Shown: positions 12,140 to 23,738 of the stretch, in pieces
Position numbering within the stretch: position 1 is the stretch's first letter
Layout of the letters: each line of letters begins with the position of its first letter
From: Phlegmacium glaucopus
Taxonomy: Eukaryota; Basidiomycota; Agaricomycetes; Agaricales; Cortinariaceae
Direction of reading: 5' to 3'
NCBI GenBank assembly: GCA_015039465.1
Contig: MU130701.1
Coordinates: 156,169-220,168, forward strand
DNA: 64,000 nucleotides
Program-made: the position numbers and the translations under genes
Notes under the pieces: generated by a model
Seen by the model: the letters and a program-made list of their open reading frames with translations, nothing else
The model's database searches: none
Told to the model about the DNA's origin: nothing

Positions 12140-12565
12140 AAATAGGACCTGGCCAATCCCGAGTTGCCCAATATTTTTGACACTGAACGAGCAGATGGGG
12201 CAAGTGAACTTGAACTACAAGGTCCACAACCATACTACGCAGATCAATTCTGGTGGTTCCAAGACATAACCGAGCATAGGGGGGTTGGATTCAAGATCAA
12301 GATGTTCTTTCCAACCTTCAGGTTCCTTGAGGTGAAACCTATTTGAGGCCACATTGCGAGCAATCACTAACGGAAAATCTGAGTGTTTCAAGACCGTCAG
12401 TCGACCATTTTTGTGGTCACTGCACTGCAACAAGAAATAAACATCCCATGAAACCCAACTCTGGAGGAGACCAAGACTCCACCATTATATATTCTTGGGT
12501 GGTTGTTGGATCTATTTAAGGAGAGCGACGAGGAACCCAAAGACTTCAAGGGGAAATAGAGGAGA
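12140..12565 (+). pseudogene. C-terminal fragment of a DUF6535 gene (copy 1b)
   Basis: Translation in pieces gives NPELPNIFDTERADGASELE, QDITEHRGVGFKIKMFF and, after frame changes, SLRQE-like and ETKTPPLYILGWLLDLFKES remnants, matching the last roughly 130 residues of the full-length copies. There is no upstream part. Its 3' flank (TTCTGGATTAC) is where the Tc1/mariner element inserted; the flank resumes (CTATAACGCTATCGCTT) at 16600. Confidence 0.85.
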
Positions 12566-12772
12566 GAGAACGAGAATGAATGGATATGTGAAAGTTGGTT
12601 TTCTGGATTACATACGAATCTCTACAGACCTTTCGGAAATTCTTGGCCGGCGGCCAATTTCGGTGTTTTAAAATATAAAAAATAGGAGAAAATCAAAAAA
12701 TCAAAAATTGTAGCATTGGCTCTCCTTAGGGCGTAAGAACAACTATATATACCCTATACAGTGTTATATACC

Positions 12773-15040
12773 ATGTCTGATGACGACCCCGACACTCCTT
12801 TGGACTTTCCCTCATCCGACACTGAACATTACCCCGAATCTGCCAGAAACAAAAAATCTCCATATATATGGGAACCTGAAATCCTTCAAATCATGAAAGA
12901 AGCCGGCTTTGGTCCAGAAGACATGGAAAACTCACCTGATGAAGAGTCTCAGTCCAAACAGGAAGATTGTGACGAGGAAGGAGAAGTTTTTGAAGGTGAG
13001 CTTGTTCATCCATCAGTAAATACTAAATTCAGGTTTTCAGGGTCAAAAAATGGCACTATGGGAAACTGCCAAGAGCTGTCAAGCACTATATAGAGTCCCA
13101 TAGCAACCTATAGTGACATAGCAAAGGGTCTTTGATTGACAGCACTGGACAGCGCTCCATAGCACCCATAGCAAAACCTGAACTTACTGATGTCTGGCAG
13201 CCTGCTCTATGCTGACATGACTTGACAGCGACAAACCAACCAGCGCAAGCCCAGCCTGCTGGAAAATTTAAAATAAAACTCCTTGCACCGAAGCCTCCTT
13301 CAAAGGCTGGTACTGCCAGTCAGCAAGTGGTACCCACAAAACCTTCCAAGTCTCCGAGTCATCAAGGTCATTGGAATATGCTAGCTGACAGCAAAACACT
13401 ACCAGTCCTGACGGGTGCACCTGTAAAAGCCAAGAAACATCAACTCAAAGCTGATACCGAGAATTCAGACACTCACAAGGAAGAAATGTGTATCAAAAAG
13501 AAGAAACATCCAAAAAAGAAAGCTCGACTTGACAACACTGACTCCGAGTCGGAACCGCAAGGCGAAGGTGCCACAGTGACTGCCACCAACAATATAGAAC
13601 AGCCTCCTTCCACGAAGAAACATGGAAGACCTCGCAAGACTGTTGAAGAGAAGGTTTCCAAGCCTGTCGCAGGTTCTGCCTTCAATGCATCTGTGTTTGT
13701 CTCGGTTGAAAACCCACCACAGCTCATGCATGGAAAGACCCACAAGACAGATAAACATGTTGCCCAAGAACCTCGTGTCGAAGGCCCATTTACCCTGATC
13801 AGATCTATGAAGTGGGCGGATTTTCTTGATGAGATAGCAGGGTGGGTTGGTGTAGATAAAGAGAACTTACGCATCAATGGCCTATCTTGGGGATTCCAGA
13901 AACAGAAGGCCCATTTGCCACTCACAAATGAGCAAGCATTCAAGATGCTCAGGGAGCAAGTGAAAGCCAAGAATAGCTCTGCTACAGTCATTTTCATTTA
14001 CCATCTGATCTGCAAGCACCCAAAAAATCAAGATGCCGCAGATCCAACAATTGTCAACAATACAGAAGAGGAAACTCGTTGGGGAAAAAAGGTGAGCAGG
14101 CCATCGCAGGCCATGGTTGAAGTCCAAATGGAGTCTCATGCACACACTCTATTATTTAGCTAAGCCTTGATGACAAGCTCGCTCCCATTATTGTTCAACT
14201 TGAAACACTGTATGCAGTTGGTCATTGTTCAGAGCACCCTCGTATCCATTGCTTTTATACATCCATTTGTCCAAACAAGTCATGGCATTTCGAACTCAAC
14301 AAGGCCAGATTAGCTGTCTGGGCCAATGCAATTGTAAGTGATCTACTTAATTCTCAATACCATTGTATGTACTGACTTCTCAATAGAACAGAAAAGAAGT
14401 CAATTATGAATGTGCTCCTATTGGATGCAATTTTTTTGGTGCCAAAGATAGGATACAGTCAAAGAATTCAAACACAGTTGTTCAAGTTGTACCGCAAACG
14501 CCACCACCACCTCACCTTGGTGGAAACTCTTTTGCGCCACCTCCTCCCCATGCTTATGCATGGCCACCTTTCTATTCAGGTCCTCAGCAGGGTGCACACC
14601 TGTCTCCTAATCCAATGTCACCGAGTCCTATCCCATTTCATTATCCACCATCTCTGAGTCCTTATTATCCGTTTTCGACCCCTTTCGGATATGGGAGCCT
14701 GTCATCATGGGGTTATCCTACGACTCCTCAAACACCAGGCCCCAAAATCATCCCACCAGCTGCAAACACACCTCAGGTCCTGCCGCTGCCTGGCTTGCCT
14801 GAGATTCCTGCACCTGCTGATCCAACCTCTTTCCCTGCAACACCAGACCTCAAAGCTTGGTGTATGGAACACATGCTTGGTAAAGTTGAATATGAAGGCC
14901 TTTTAAGACTTGGCTTCCGAGTTGGTGATGGTCATGAATTGGCCAATCTTGAGAGAGCTACATGGGAGTGGGCTGGTATTGCTCCCTTGGCCCGGATGCG
15001 AATCCTTGCTGCCTGTCAAGCCACTGTCCCTTCAGATTAG
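12773..15040 (+). CDS. Four-exon gene carried by the Tc1/mariner element, 637 aa, function unknown
   Basis: Exons 12773-12995, 13229-14091, 14160-14333 and 14387-15040 join in frame; donors are GTGAGC, GTGAGC, GTAAGT and acceptors GACAG, TTTAG, AATAG, two with CTGAC-like branch points. The total is 638 codons including the stop. Start ATG follows a TATATA-containing stretch just inside the transposon end. Layout: acidic N-terminus (MSDDDPDTPLDFPSSDTEHY), basic Lys-rich linker with GRPRKT-like AT-hook motif (about 100-220), a PB1/ubiquitin-like-looking segment (about 267-330, MKWADFLDEIAGWVGVD), a segment with spaced Cys/His (GHCSEHPRIHCFYTSICPNK) and RLAVWANAI, a Pro-rich linker, and a C-terminal SAM-like helix bundle (ERATWEWAGIAPLARMRILA). 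Similar domain orders occur in repetitive agaricomycete proteins; function is unknown. DNA binding is my inference from the AT-hook-like motif. Confidence 0.8.
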
Positions 15041-15106
15041 TATTCCCAACTTGTGACAATGTTTATTTTAATACAATTTTATTTAATATATGTCCTTTTA
15101 CATGGT

Positions 15107-16470
15107 CTATGCTGGGAGATAACCACAGTCTCGGAACCACCCTCGAGCTTTCTCTGGTGTAACTACCTCGAAACAGGCATCAATAAGATCTTGTTCAGGA
15201 AAATGGCTGTTAGCAAAGCGATAATAATATTGACGGAGGTGGGCTTTCACTAGGAAGATGAACATTAACCCATGAATAAAAGCAATGATCAGTTAAAACC
15301 TACCACAGCTGAAACTTTCTTCAATTGGGCTGAAGTCTGGCGAATATGGCGGCAAAAATACCAGACAGCGACCAGCAGCTTCAATAACTTCTCGCAAAGC
15401 GTCACTCTTATGTGTTGCACAGTTATCCATAATGAAGACACTGTGCGATTCTGGATATGGGTTGGTGCAAGGAATCTCCAAGGAGTATCAATATCCTTGA
15501 GAACCATGGATCAGGAGAAATGACACACCAAATCGTTGACAATGAAGTCAAAAAACTCTTCTCCATCAATGGAGCCTTCGACAGCTCGTGCAGCAATATA
15601 ACCATCGATAGTGAGGGCTGGTAGAATACTGTAGCGCGTTCCCCTGTCCAACAAGACACTAAGAACAGGGTCACTGCCAGACAACGCGCGCCCATATTTC
15701 CGGATCAAAGTCCTGTTGTCTTTGCTGGATTCGTCGAGAACAACCATCTGTTCAGCAGTATAGGTGCTCAGGATATTGTACATCCAGTTGGCACGTAATT
15801 TGTGGTCTCGTTCGGCTGCTGCACGACGCATGAGTTTGCGTGTTAGTCCTAGTTCCCTGAGATTCTCGTGCAAGGCAGTTGTCGAGATCTGAACTTCATG
15901 GTAAAGTGCCAGCCATACCCCAATCTCATCGAGGTAAAGTTCAGGGCTCTCCTGAATGAGGTTGCGCAGGTCTTCGGCAACATCTGCAGAAAGTATGCGT
16001 CATCTACCCCGAAGGGATGAGAGTGGCCATTCAACTTCTCCTGGTTGCCACTGACCCACCACATCAGGAAAATCTAGAAAAAACTTAAACAGGCTTATTC
16101 TTGGCTTAGTGGGCTTATTGCCTGCTAAGCACAAATAAGCCAAAAATAAGTAAATGACTTGGCTTAGATGCCTTAATTTACAACTTAACACACTTAATTT
16201 GTACTTAATTCAACTTAGATCACCAGATTTTGAATTCCAAGCTCAAATAAGTAGCCTTAAGTACTCATTAAGCCTGTGTAAGCCAAGTCATTTTCTTATT
16301 TTTGGCTTATTTGTGCTTAGCAGGCAATAAGCCTGTTTAAGTTTTTTCTATATTTTCCTGATGTTGGGTGACACACCGAGAACATCTGCAATGTCATGCA
16401 TTTCCCAGCCATCCTCAAGCAGCTGGAGGGCTCTCCTCTTCATATCTGCGCTGATTGGACGATATACCAT
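15107..16470 (-). pseudogene. Tc1/mariner DD34E transposase, disrupted
   Basis: Starts at 16470 with a helix-turn-helix type N-terminus (ISADMKRRALQLLEDGWEMH, ADVLGVSPN). After an inserted MITE (16075-16350) it resumes with DVAEDLRNLIQESPELYLDE and HENLRELGLTRKLMRRAA. Catalytic motifs are VVLDESSKD, then MDNCATHKSD, then PPYSPDFSPIEE, with 34 residues between the second Asp and the Glu (DD34E). A frameshift lies near 15520 and a TGA near 16015 (reading GR*RILS). A short intron after ESFSC (GTAGGT...CCTAG, about 15255-15310) leads to the C-terminus KAHLRQYYYRFANSHF...ARGWFRDCGYLPA, stop at 15107. The MITE, stop and frameshift make it non-functional; the ends might still be mobilised in trans. 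Confidence 0.85.
16075..16350. mobile_element. MITE inside the transposase gene
   Basis: A 276-bp near-palindrome. The left arm TAGAAAAAACTTAAACAGGC is the inverse of the right arm GCCTGTTTAAGTTTTTTCTA, and the match runs through about 70-95 bp including GCCTGCTAAGCACAAATAAG. The left arm contains an extra 20-bp block (CTTGGCTTAGTGGGCTTATT) that duplicates part of itself. The inverted match continues imperfectly outside (ATCAGGAAAAT both sides), so the exact ends and target duplication are uncertain. It interrupts transposase coding shortly after the N-terminal HTH. Confidence 0.75.
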
Positions 16471-16689
16471 AGCAAATGAAGAGAAATATACGCTGGAGGC
16501 AGCCGGTGCTCATTTTTTGGTTTTCTTAAATTAAATCTATTTTATTTATTTTAAAACACCGAAATTGGGCAACGGCCAAGAATTTCCGAAAGGTCTGTAC
16601 TATAACGCTATCGCTTCCCTCCTAACTAACATTGATGATTATCCCTTTGAGACCCGATGCAACTTGGTGTTAGACCTGATTCGGCGGTT

Positions 16690-19290
16690 TTGATGATTGA
16701 TGCGTCTCTTGTCGCTGGCTCTTCCTAGATCCCTGAGTTCGCCAAAAAGCCATTCACGTTTACCAGTCGTTGTATCGTCGACGGGTGGTAACCAGAGTCG
16801 AGGTCGGGCTAAGAGTTTAGTGTGGGTCTGCGAAGGAACCCGCAATTGGCCTCCACACCAAACCCGAGCAATCTACTCTCCAAATTAGGAATTTCCATCT
16901 CTACCTCCGCCCTCCGTCTAGTTCTGATAATGAACTGTCAAATAAACGCAAGCCAAAAACGAGCGACAATGAGCGAGAAAAGGAAAAGGACGATTTCCCA
17001 ACATCCATACCCGATCGTACATCCACCTCCACTCCTGCCACACCGAGACAATATGGAGTTGAACGACAAGTCATTCGCGGTAGTGGATGTGATTTCGAAG
17101 ATTTAGGTACCGGTTCTAAGAGGAGTTCTAAGAGGCAGAGTGGGATGTTGTGTCGCTCGTCCCTGGAATCAACGCTAGAATCACCGCCAGACTCGAAATC
17201 GGAAGATGTAGAAAATGGGAACGTTGAAGACGAGGAACTGTTGAAGGAACCCTCTATTCCCATTGAAGCTGATGGTGATATTCCGTTGGATTTCGATTTG
17301 AAGGATCCTACGAAGCCAAAGCATGTGAAAGGCGATGACATTAATACTTGCATCAATATCTACAGTGTTAATAATACCGGCGGCAGCGTTGGTGAACACA
17401 GCGCGAGAAACTCGGAGAAACCCAGAATTGGGGGTTATAGGAATGCCCCACCTGTTCCTGCAGGTTTACCCGTCAACCTGGGGTCTATCTTCCTATATAT
17501 CTTTGGGTGTAGAACCCAATCCTAGTCTCGCTGCTGGGTCCAAACTCGTATCTATACCCGTGTCAACATCAACTGCGACCTGCACACCCGACGACGGAAA
17601 ACAGTGAAAACCAACGCCAAGAAACCTTCCTTCCCGCCCGTCTTCCTCTCATGGCGAGGAATAGAACTAAAAGCGATTCTGCTTTTAGCAAGCGCTAGTG
17701 GTTCGAAGGCAAAACACGATATTAGCACAAAGACATTGGGAAAGCGAAAGTTAAAACCAAAACCAAATGAACAAGTGGTGGAGAAGATTGGACACTTTCG
17801 TTACCTTTGATGAAGCCATTTGTGCCACTTCCGCTTGTTTCTCCGTCAGCGTCGACTTTCCGAAGGAGTGGTGAGCGTAGTCGGGGGTCGAAATACTTTG
17901 AGGCTTCTTCATTGGTGTTAGGATTGGGGTCCGTCCAGGCGGTGGAAGTGAGTGTGAGTACGGGGTAGATGGATGTTGGGTTGGAGACCGGTTTGATTAT
18001 CATTGGAAGACGTCAATCGTCAGCCGCATCGAGGGGTGCTTCGCTCAGGAGAGTACGAAGATGAGAATAGGGAGGGTGACGGAGAAGAGGAAGAGGAAGA
18101 GGAAGAAGACGCAGAGGAGAAAGACGCACTCATACTCTGATTCTCCGTTATCTCCACCTCGACCTATGCCAATGCCAATATCCACAACTGTATAAAGAAA
18201 GGTACTGTCGGATGGATGGGAGCCACCAGTATTCCCAATCAAGATGGAGGGGTTGAGCGACTCTCATCCTCGACTTTGGAAGAGGAAATCATGTTCATGC
18301 TCTTAGGGAACGCCGACAACACCGGCCTTTCCGATGCAGCTGAACAGGAGGAATCGAAACGCAAGTCAAATCAAGAAAAGATCTAGTCGCAACTATGATT
18401 CTAGCTCAAAAGAAGATGGCCACTTTGGATGAAGATTTAGCTAGGTTTAACGCCCCTTTGAGGAATGGGAATGGAAGTCGACCTTCAAGTACGGTGGTAG
18501 AGGGCGCCAGCGGAGTAATGAAGACGAAAACGATGACATTGAACTCGAATCCAATCCCAGCATCGACTTCAACCCCTCAAAACTCAAGTGTTGCTTCACA
18601 AACTCTACCTATAAAACCAGTCCTCAAACATGCTAAATCATGCGAAGTTTTTTTAGAATCCCATTCCAGCGTTGCCGGTGTAGGACATCCTCCCCTTCCC
18701 CCTCCACGTCATATGGGTCCGGTTATGAGGTTTCCATCATCTACAAGAAGAGGAGATATGAATTCTTTTGATGAATTGGGTAGTCTTGGAGATGGGCGGC
18801 CCCATGGTAGTAGACTTAGACCAACTTCGGCTCATTTGAGGCCAACGAAATCGGCAGAGTGGAGAATGCCAGGAAGTTGGGCGATTCTGATTTGTGTTCA
18901 ACCACTTTGCCTCGGACGACTGCTTTATATAACGTTTCAATCCCACCCGCGTCGATTCCATCTACACCTCCACGGGCATCCCCATCGCCGCAGTATTACA
19001 CTCGGAACTCGACATCCTCAACTTCTTCATCTACTCAAACTGTCCTATTGTCTTTCGGTTCCACTGGTAGTACTAGCGCTAGGGAGGGGGACTGATGTCT
19101 TTAGGGACTTCGTCTGCCAGAGCTGTCTCGATGGAGTCGTTGAGGCCTAGTACTGCTCCTGTAGAGTCAATTTTGGGCAAGACCTTTTTTTTCCGTTGTC
19201 ATATTTTTATACTTATAATATATAGGTATCGCAATCTCTCATCGATCTCAAAAAGAGAAACAACAACGCCAAAAGCCAGGGAAGATTCCT
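16690..19290 (+). pseudogene. Unrecognised Ser/Pro-rich repeat-unit gene, copy P1
   Basis: I do not recognise the family. Coding-like pieces in changing frames suggest a multi-exon, largely disordered protein: SSDNELSNKRKPKTSDNERE, DFPTSIPDRTSTSTPATPR, CDFEDLGTGSKRSSKR, ESTLESPPDSKSEDVENG, NAPPVPAGLPVNLGS, KKMATLDEDLARFNAPLRNG, HAKSCEVFLESHSSVAG, PLPPPRHMGPVMRFPSSTRR and RPTSAHLRPTKSAEWR. Related pieces recur at 23.9-25.2, 27.7-29.4, 39.4-40.3 and 40.4-42.1 kb, between the DUF6535 copies, so gene and DUF6535 were probably duplicated as one unit. Some frame changes may be introns; I could not build a complete model, and call it a probable pseudogene. Confidence 0.4.
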
Positions 19291-19294
19291 AAGA

Positions 19295-20125
19295 CATTGA
19301 CAGCGAAAATTGTACACGATCCTGGGTCTGACTTTGACTTTGACTTTGGCGCTGGCTTTGGATCTTCAGTAAGGCAGAGGGTATGAGACTGAGCATGCCG
19401 GAAAAGGTAGGGAATGAAGGGATGACGGTCATTGGTGTTGCGAACATGTCGTTATCGTCATCGAACTCGTCAGTGTTGCCCATGGCCGCTAGTCCAGAGG
19501 CCTTATCTTCCTTTGTGAGTGGATTAGGCTCTTCAACAACGCCCACTGGTACGTGGAGGGACTCCAGGCCAAGGATTAGAGTGTCAGTATCGAGTGGTAT
19601 GGTAGAAGAGGCAAGAATTGATGTATCTTGACGAGACAAACGTTGTTCGCATTGTTGTCATTATTATACAATATAAATGATTACTGAGATATGTTGAATG
19701 CCTTCGTCGGAAGCATGCCGGTCCACAAATAGGATGCGAAGGTTAGAAACTAAAGAGGGATAGGTAAAGAGTCACAAACCATTACGACCAATTACACTGT
19801 ACTGCGAACCATTTGTGACAACCGTTTCCCAAGGAGAACCTTCAACCTCCGCATCTCGCTTACCGTTGTGTCCAGCTGCTTCTCTAACCTCTGATACTCT
19901 TCCTTCAAGAGCGGTAAAGATGCCTGGTTTGCTCAAGAACCGCTTGGTGCTTTTTGACAAGATCCTCCATCTCCGTAAAGAGCCTCAGTGCAGCAGACAT
20001 TTCAGGGAGCTTGGTGCGTATATCCACCAACTCTTGCTGCAGGAGAAGTGAACTTTTGGCATTGGCTGCGTCGGTCAAAGGTTCTTGTTCTCGGGCTGTC
20101 TGCTTATGTAAAGGGTCCTGGTTCC
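19295..20125 (-). pseudogene. Fragment of a coiled-coil gene
   Basis: On the minus strand from about 20125: DPLHKQTAREQEPLTDAANA, LLLQQELVDIRTKLPEMSAA, FTEMEDLVKKHQAVLEQ, then after a frame change EEYQRLEKQLDTTVSEMRRL and LLGKRLSQMVRS. The heptad pattern is clear and indicates coiled coil. Downstream (19639-19295) an open stretch carries SILASSTIPLDTDTLILGLE and a Gln/Ser repeat SQRQSQSQSQTQ that comes from tandem GACTTT words. Neither end is a recognisable gene boundary. I cannot name a family. Confidence 0.4.
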
Positions 20126-20304
20126 TGGTACCTTCAGAGACGATCCTGGGTCTAACTTTGGCTCAGGCTTTGGCTTTGCATCTGCAATAGGGTAACAGAG
20201 GCTATGAGGCTGAACATGCCGTGCCTTTATTTCCTAAGTTGACATGCGGTTTCACGTATGGTTGTGGAAAGAACATCTTCATTCAACCGTTCTACGCTGG
20301 TGGG

Positions 20305-22751
20305 ATGTCTACCGATAACCAACAGGATTTCGACAGTCGTGCAGACAAATTATGGTCGATATACAACAAGGAGGCAGAAAGTTACGACAGAGCCCTCATG
20401 GAGACTTGGAAAGACGACATGGATAGCATAATCATCTTCGTGCGTATACATTCCACCAATCCAGATTTCTTCTCATCCTGCATTAACTTCTAGGCTGGTC
20501 TCTTTTCTGCCGTTTTAACCGCCTTCCTTGTTGATGCAACCAAGAATCTCAAGCTAGATCCTACAGAGCAGACAAATGCATTATTGAGCCAAACTGTCGT
20601 TCTCCTCGCCCAGATCTCACAACAACTCGGACCCAATGGCTCTCAGACTATCATATCACCGCTCCAGCCATTGGAACAATTCAAGTTGAATCCTTCCGAC
20701 CTTCGGGTCAATATTTTTTGGTACATGAGTCTGGCTTTCAGCATCACCGCTGCGCTTGGGGCGACGCTTGTCCAGCAATGGGTCCGCGATTATCTACAAG
20801 TTTTCCAACGGCTTAGTGGTTCTTTGGAGCGCTCCAGAATGCGGCAATATCTATTCCATGGATTATCTAGCAATCACATGGCACTATTAGTCGAGTTCAT
20901 TCCTGCATTCATCCATATTTCCCTCTTCCTCTTCTTTATCGGTCTCGCTGAAAATCTGTTTTCCACCAACCACGCTGTCGCTATCACAACAATTACTATC
21001 ATCGGTTTCTGCGCTTTTTTCTACATGGCGTGTTCAGTTTTCCCTGTACTCTATCCCCAAACTCCTTTTCAAAGTCCATTGTCTAACGCTTTCTGGAGAA
21101 TGGGACAAATCATTAGCCCTCGCAAGTACACTGATAGAAACACAGCAGGCAAAATTGTACCTGTGAGCTCTGACATGGCTAAGGGCCGTTTGGAACTTGC
21201 TATGGGTCACTCTAATAATCGCATGGAGCGCGATACAGAAGCAATACGCTGGGTGCTCAGCAAAATCACGGAAGACAGCGAGTTCGAGCCATTCGCTGCT
21301 GGCATCGCAGGATCGCTGGCTACTCCATGGGGACAAGATATCTGGAAGAGTGTCTTTGGAGAAAACCCTGGAAACATGCAGTCGACACCTTATAACACTG
21401 TAATAGCTTCGGATACTCTGCAAACGCTCAAGATTCGAATCGAGAGTCTCCTGCGTACTATTTCAACCCTCTCTGACCAGCAAACTCGATTCACGCGTGC
21501 ATGCGTTTGTATCGATGCTATGGCATCTCTCACTCTACGCTTTAAGGCTGAATTGGAGCTTGACATCGATTATGACCTCATGAAGGACGTTCTTCGTTGT
21601 CTCGGTGATGAGAGAACGAGACGGGATAAAGCAGTGGTGCGAGATGCTGAGACTTCAGCCATGGACTTACGTCAGGTGTCAGGCAACCAAGTGATGATGG
21701 ATATATCGCTCGAAATAAAGTGGAAATGCTTAGTGCTGATTGGAATCAAGAAACTTTTCCAAGTCGACTTTATGGTTATGTTTGCATTAGTCGATAGAAT
21801 ACGGAGTCTGCACTCAGCGTTTTACGAGGACGAAGCCATGACTCATAGGGTGCAGGAGGTGGATGATGAATTGTTGAAGGCATGGAAAGCAGCTGGGCAG
21901 CTTTATTCAGAGCTGCGCGACAAACCAGAAGAGCAGGAGTGGACGGAAGATAGGCTGAACGAATTGGTTCCGCGTTGGAGGGACCACATTGACGCAATGG
22001 AAGAGTCCTTGTCTGCCTTGGACCAGCGAGTTTATCCCTCCATCGACTCAGATATGATCAACCTTAATTCTTACCTTTGCGGATTGCCTTTTGAGCATTT
22101 GGAAGGCATTTTCTATGAATGGCCATCAAATATGAATCTACCGGCAATGTGGAAAGGAATAAATTGGGGGACAACAGCTCCTGGCTCCTTGAAGTGGTTC
22201 ATGCCGCATCTAATACCCCCCCGCCTGTTAATTTGTCACCTCCTCGTTTGTGCCGATCCCAGACAACAACCCAACTTCGATCCTTCGACGTCTCGAGTCG
22301 ATGTAGTGGGTCTGGGTAGACTGCTGAACAATCCTGACTTGCGAAGGCTTTTTGACATTCAACGAGCAGATGAGGCAAGTGGACTTGAACTACAAGGTCC
22401 ACAACCATATGCAAATCAACTCTGGCGGTTACAAGACATAAACGAGCAAGGGGGAGTTGGATTCATGATCGAGATATTTTTCGCAACCTTCAGGTCACTT
22501 GAAGACAAATCGCTGACAGATGAGTCAAAACAAATAATTGGGGCCACATTTTGCGAACAATTATTGACAACGGAAAATCTGAGTATTTTCAGACCGCCAG
22601 TCGAGGATTCTTGTGGTCGCTGCGCCAAGAATTAAACATCCGATGGAACTCCCCACCTGTATGTATTATCTGGTTGTTGGAGGATCTATTTAACGAGAGT
22701 GATGAGGACCAACCTGAAGAGGAGACAGAGGAGACCGGAGAACGAGAATGA
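20305..22751 (+). pseudogene. DUF6535 family membrane protein, copy 2 (C-terminal frameshift)
   Basis: Exon 1 20305-20439 (MSTDNQQDFDSRADKLW...), intron 20440-20493 (GTGCGT...TTCTAG), exon 2 from 20494 reading AGLFSAVLTAFLVDATKN. The reading frame is open to 22635 (758 codons). Two extra T residues near 22551 (ACATTTTGCG against ACATTGCG in copy 3) shift the frame, so the normal tail (IIDNGKSEYFQTASRGFLWS...LLEDLFNESDEDQ, to 22751) is out of frame and is replaced by a short unrelated end. All membrane segments are intact, so a protein with an altered C-terminus is possible. Exon 1 lacks the short first intron found in copies 3 and 4. Confidence 0.85.
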
Positions 22752-23700
22752 ATCAATATGCGTGAGTTGATTTTCTGGATTACTATTCATACAAATCAGT
22801 TGCTTATGTTGCTCCATTCAGCTCTATAACGCTATCACTTCCCTCTCCTAGGTCTGATATTGTCATCTAGAGGTCTTGATTTTATAATCCGAGGTGCAGT
22901 CGAAACGTTGAAATGCGGCAGGCATCTGTGTTGTCTATTTCTCATCCTTTTATGTTGACCATGCTTGTTTTCGTCCTTCTTTGACTTCCTGTTGTAGGTC
23001 GGGGGTGTAGATGCAACTGCAGTAGGGGCAAATGCCATCGATCCAATAACACATAAAAGATATCGGTCGTTCATTGACTACTAGTAATAGACATTGAAAT
23101 ACGTAGCTTCACCGTGCCATCGTCACCATCCTCTGTGTCATCCTCTTTCTTTCGAAGGGACGACCTTGAGTCTTTTCGAGGTGTCAATGAGGAAAGCCGT
23201 CAAGACAACCAACAATGGACGGACGAAGGAGTGAGCTGAATCTGATACCATTGGATGTAATATGTATTTTCTAAACTATTTTACGTCTATACATCTTCTG
23301 TATACAATCGGTGTGAACTGAGCGGATCCTCTAGACTCGATCTCATTCGAGAGCGTCTAAATTAGCAGATTTGGATAGGCGCGGCCTTGGACAACAGCCC
23401 AGGATGGCAGAGGTATGCTTGAAGACTTAAATTATTAGGTAGTGTACATAAAACGTTTCACTTTACTAGAACCTTTCCAAAAAAAAATAGATAATTATCA
23501 TATATGTAGTAGGGTAGGATAAGCAGTCCAAAAAAGAAAGGGAATGGCGTTCCTTTCAGTAAATAAATAAATCTACAGGTCGTGGTCGTGACACGGAAAG
23601 AATATGAACTATAAATATTAGAAAGAAATATAAACCAAAAATAAAATAAAGATCTAAATATAATTATCTATGTTGCAGGTTGTAAAGAAAAAGAGAGGTT
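22752..23700. other. 3' flank of DUF6535 copy 2 with an inverted match to 33.5 kb
   Basis: No gene. The first 500 bp match the flank of copy 1 (for example AGAGGTCTTGATTTTATA). From about 23270 to 23390 the sequence (TCTGTATACAATCGGTGTG, GCGGATCCTCTAGACTCGATC) is the reverse complement of 33490-33600. The words TATAAATATTAGAAAGAAAT near 23611 are the empty site of the DIRS element found at 33755-39128. Confidence 0.7.
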
Positions 23701-23738
23701 TTGAAGTCCAAAGAGGTAAAATTTTCAGGGAGAAGCGT

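Larger units (their letters stand above)
12625..16597. mobile_element. Tc1/mariner transposon with an extra intact gene, 3973 bp
   Basis: About 60-bp terminal inverted repeats: 12625-12684 begins CAGACCTTTCGGAAATTC and 16538-16597 is its inverse with few mismatches. TA dinucleotides flank both ends (12623-12624, 16598-16599), the Tc1/mariner target duplication. Inside are two convergent genes: an intact plus-strand spliced gene of 637 residues (12773-15040) starting about 90 bp inside the left terminal repeat, and a decayed minus-strand DD34E transposase (15107-16470). The two stops are only 66 bp apart. The host DUF6535 3' flank continues directly across the insertion, so both genes moved together, or the second gene was acquired before this insertion. 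Confidence 0.9.

Noticed and set aside
12996..13228. Insertion breaking the passenger gene
   Set aside because: The stretch has GTGAGC...GACAG ends and a CTGAC branch-like word, and removing it keeps the frame, so it is best read as a 233-bp intron.
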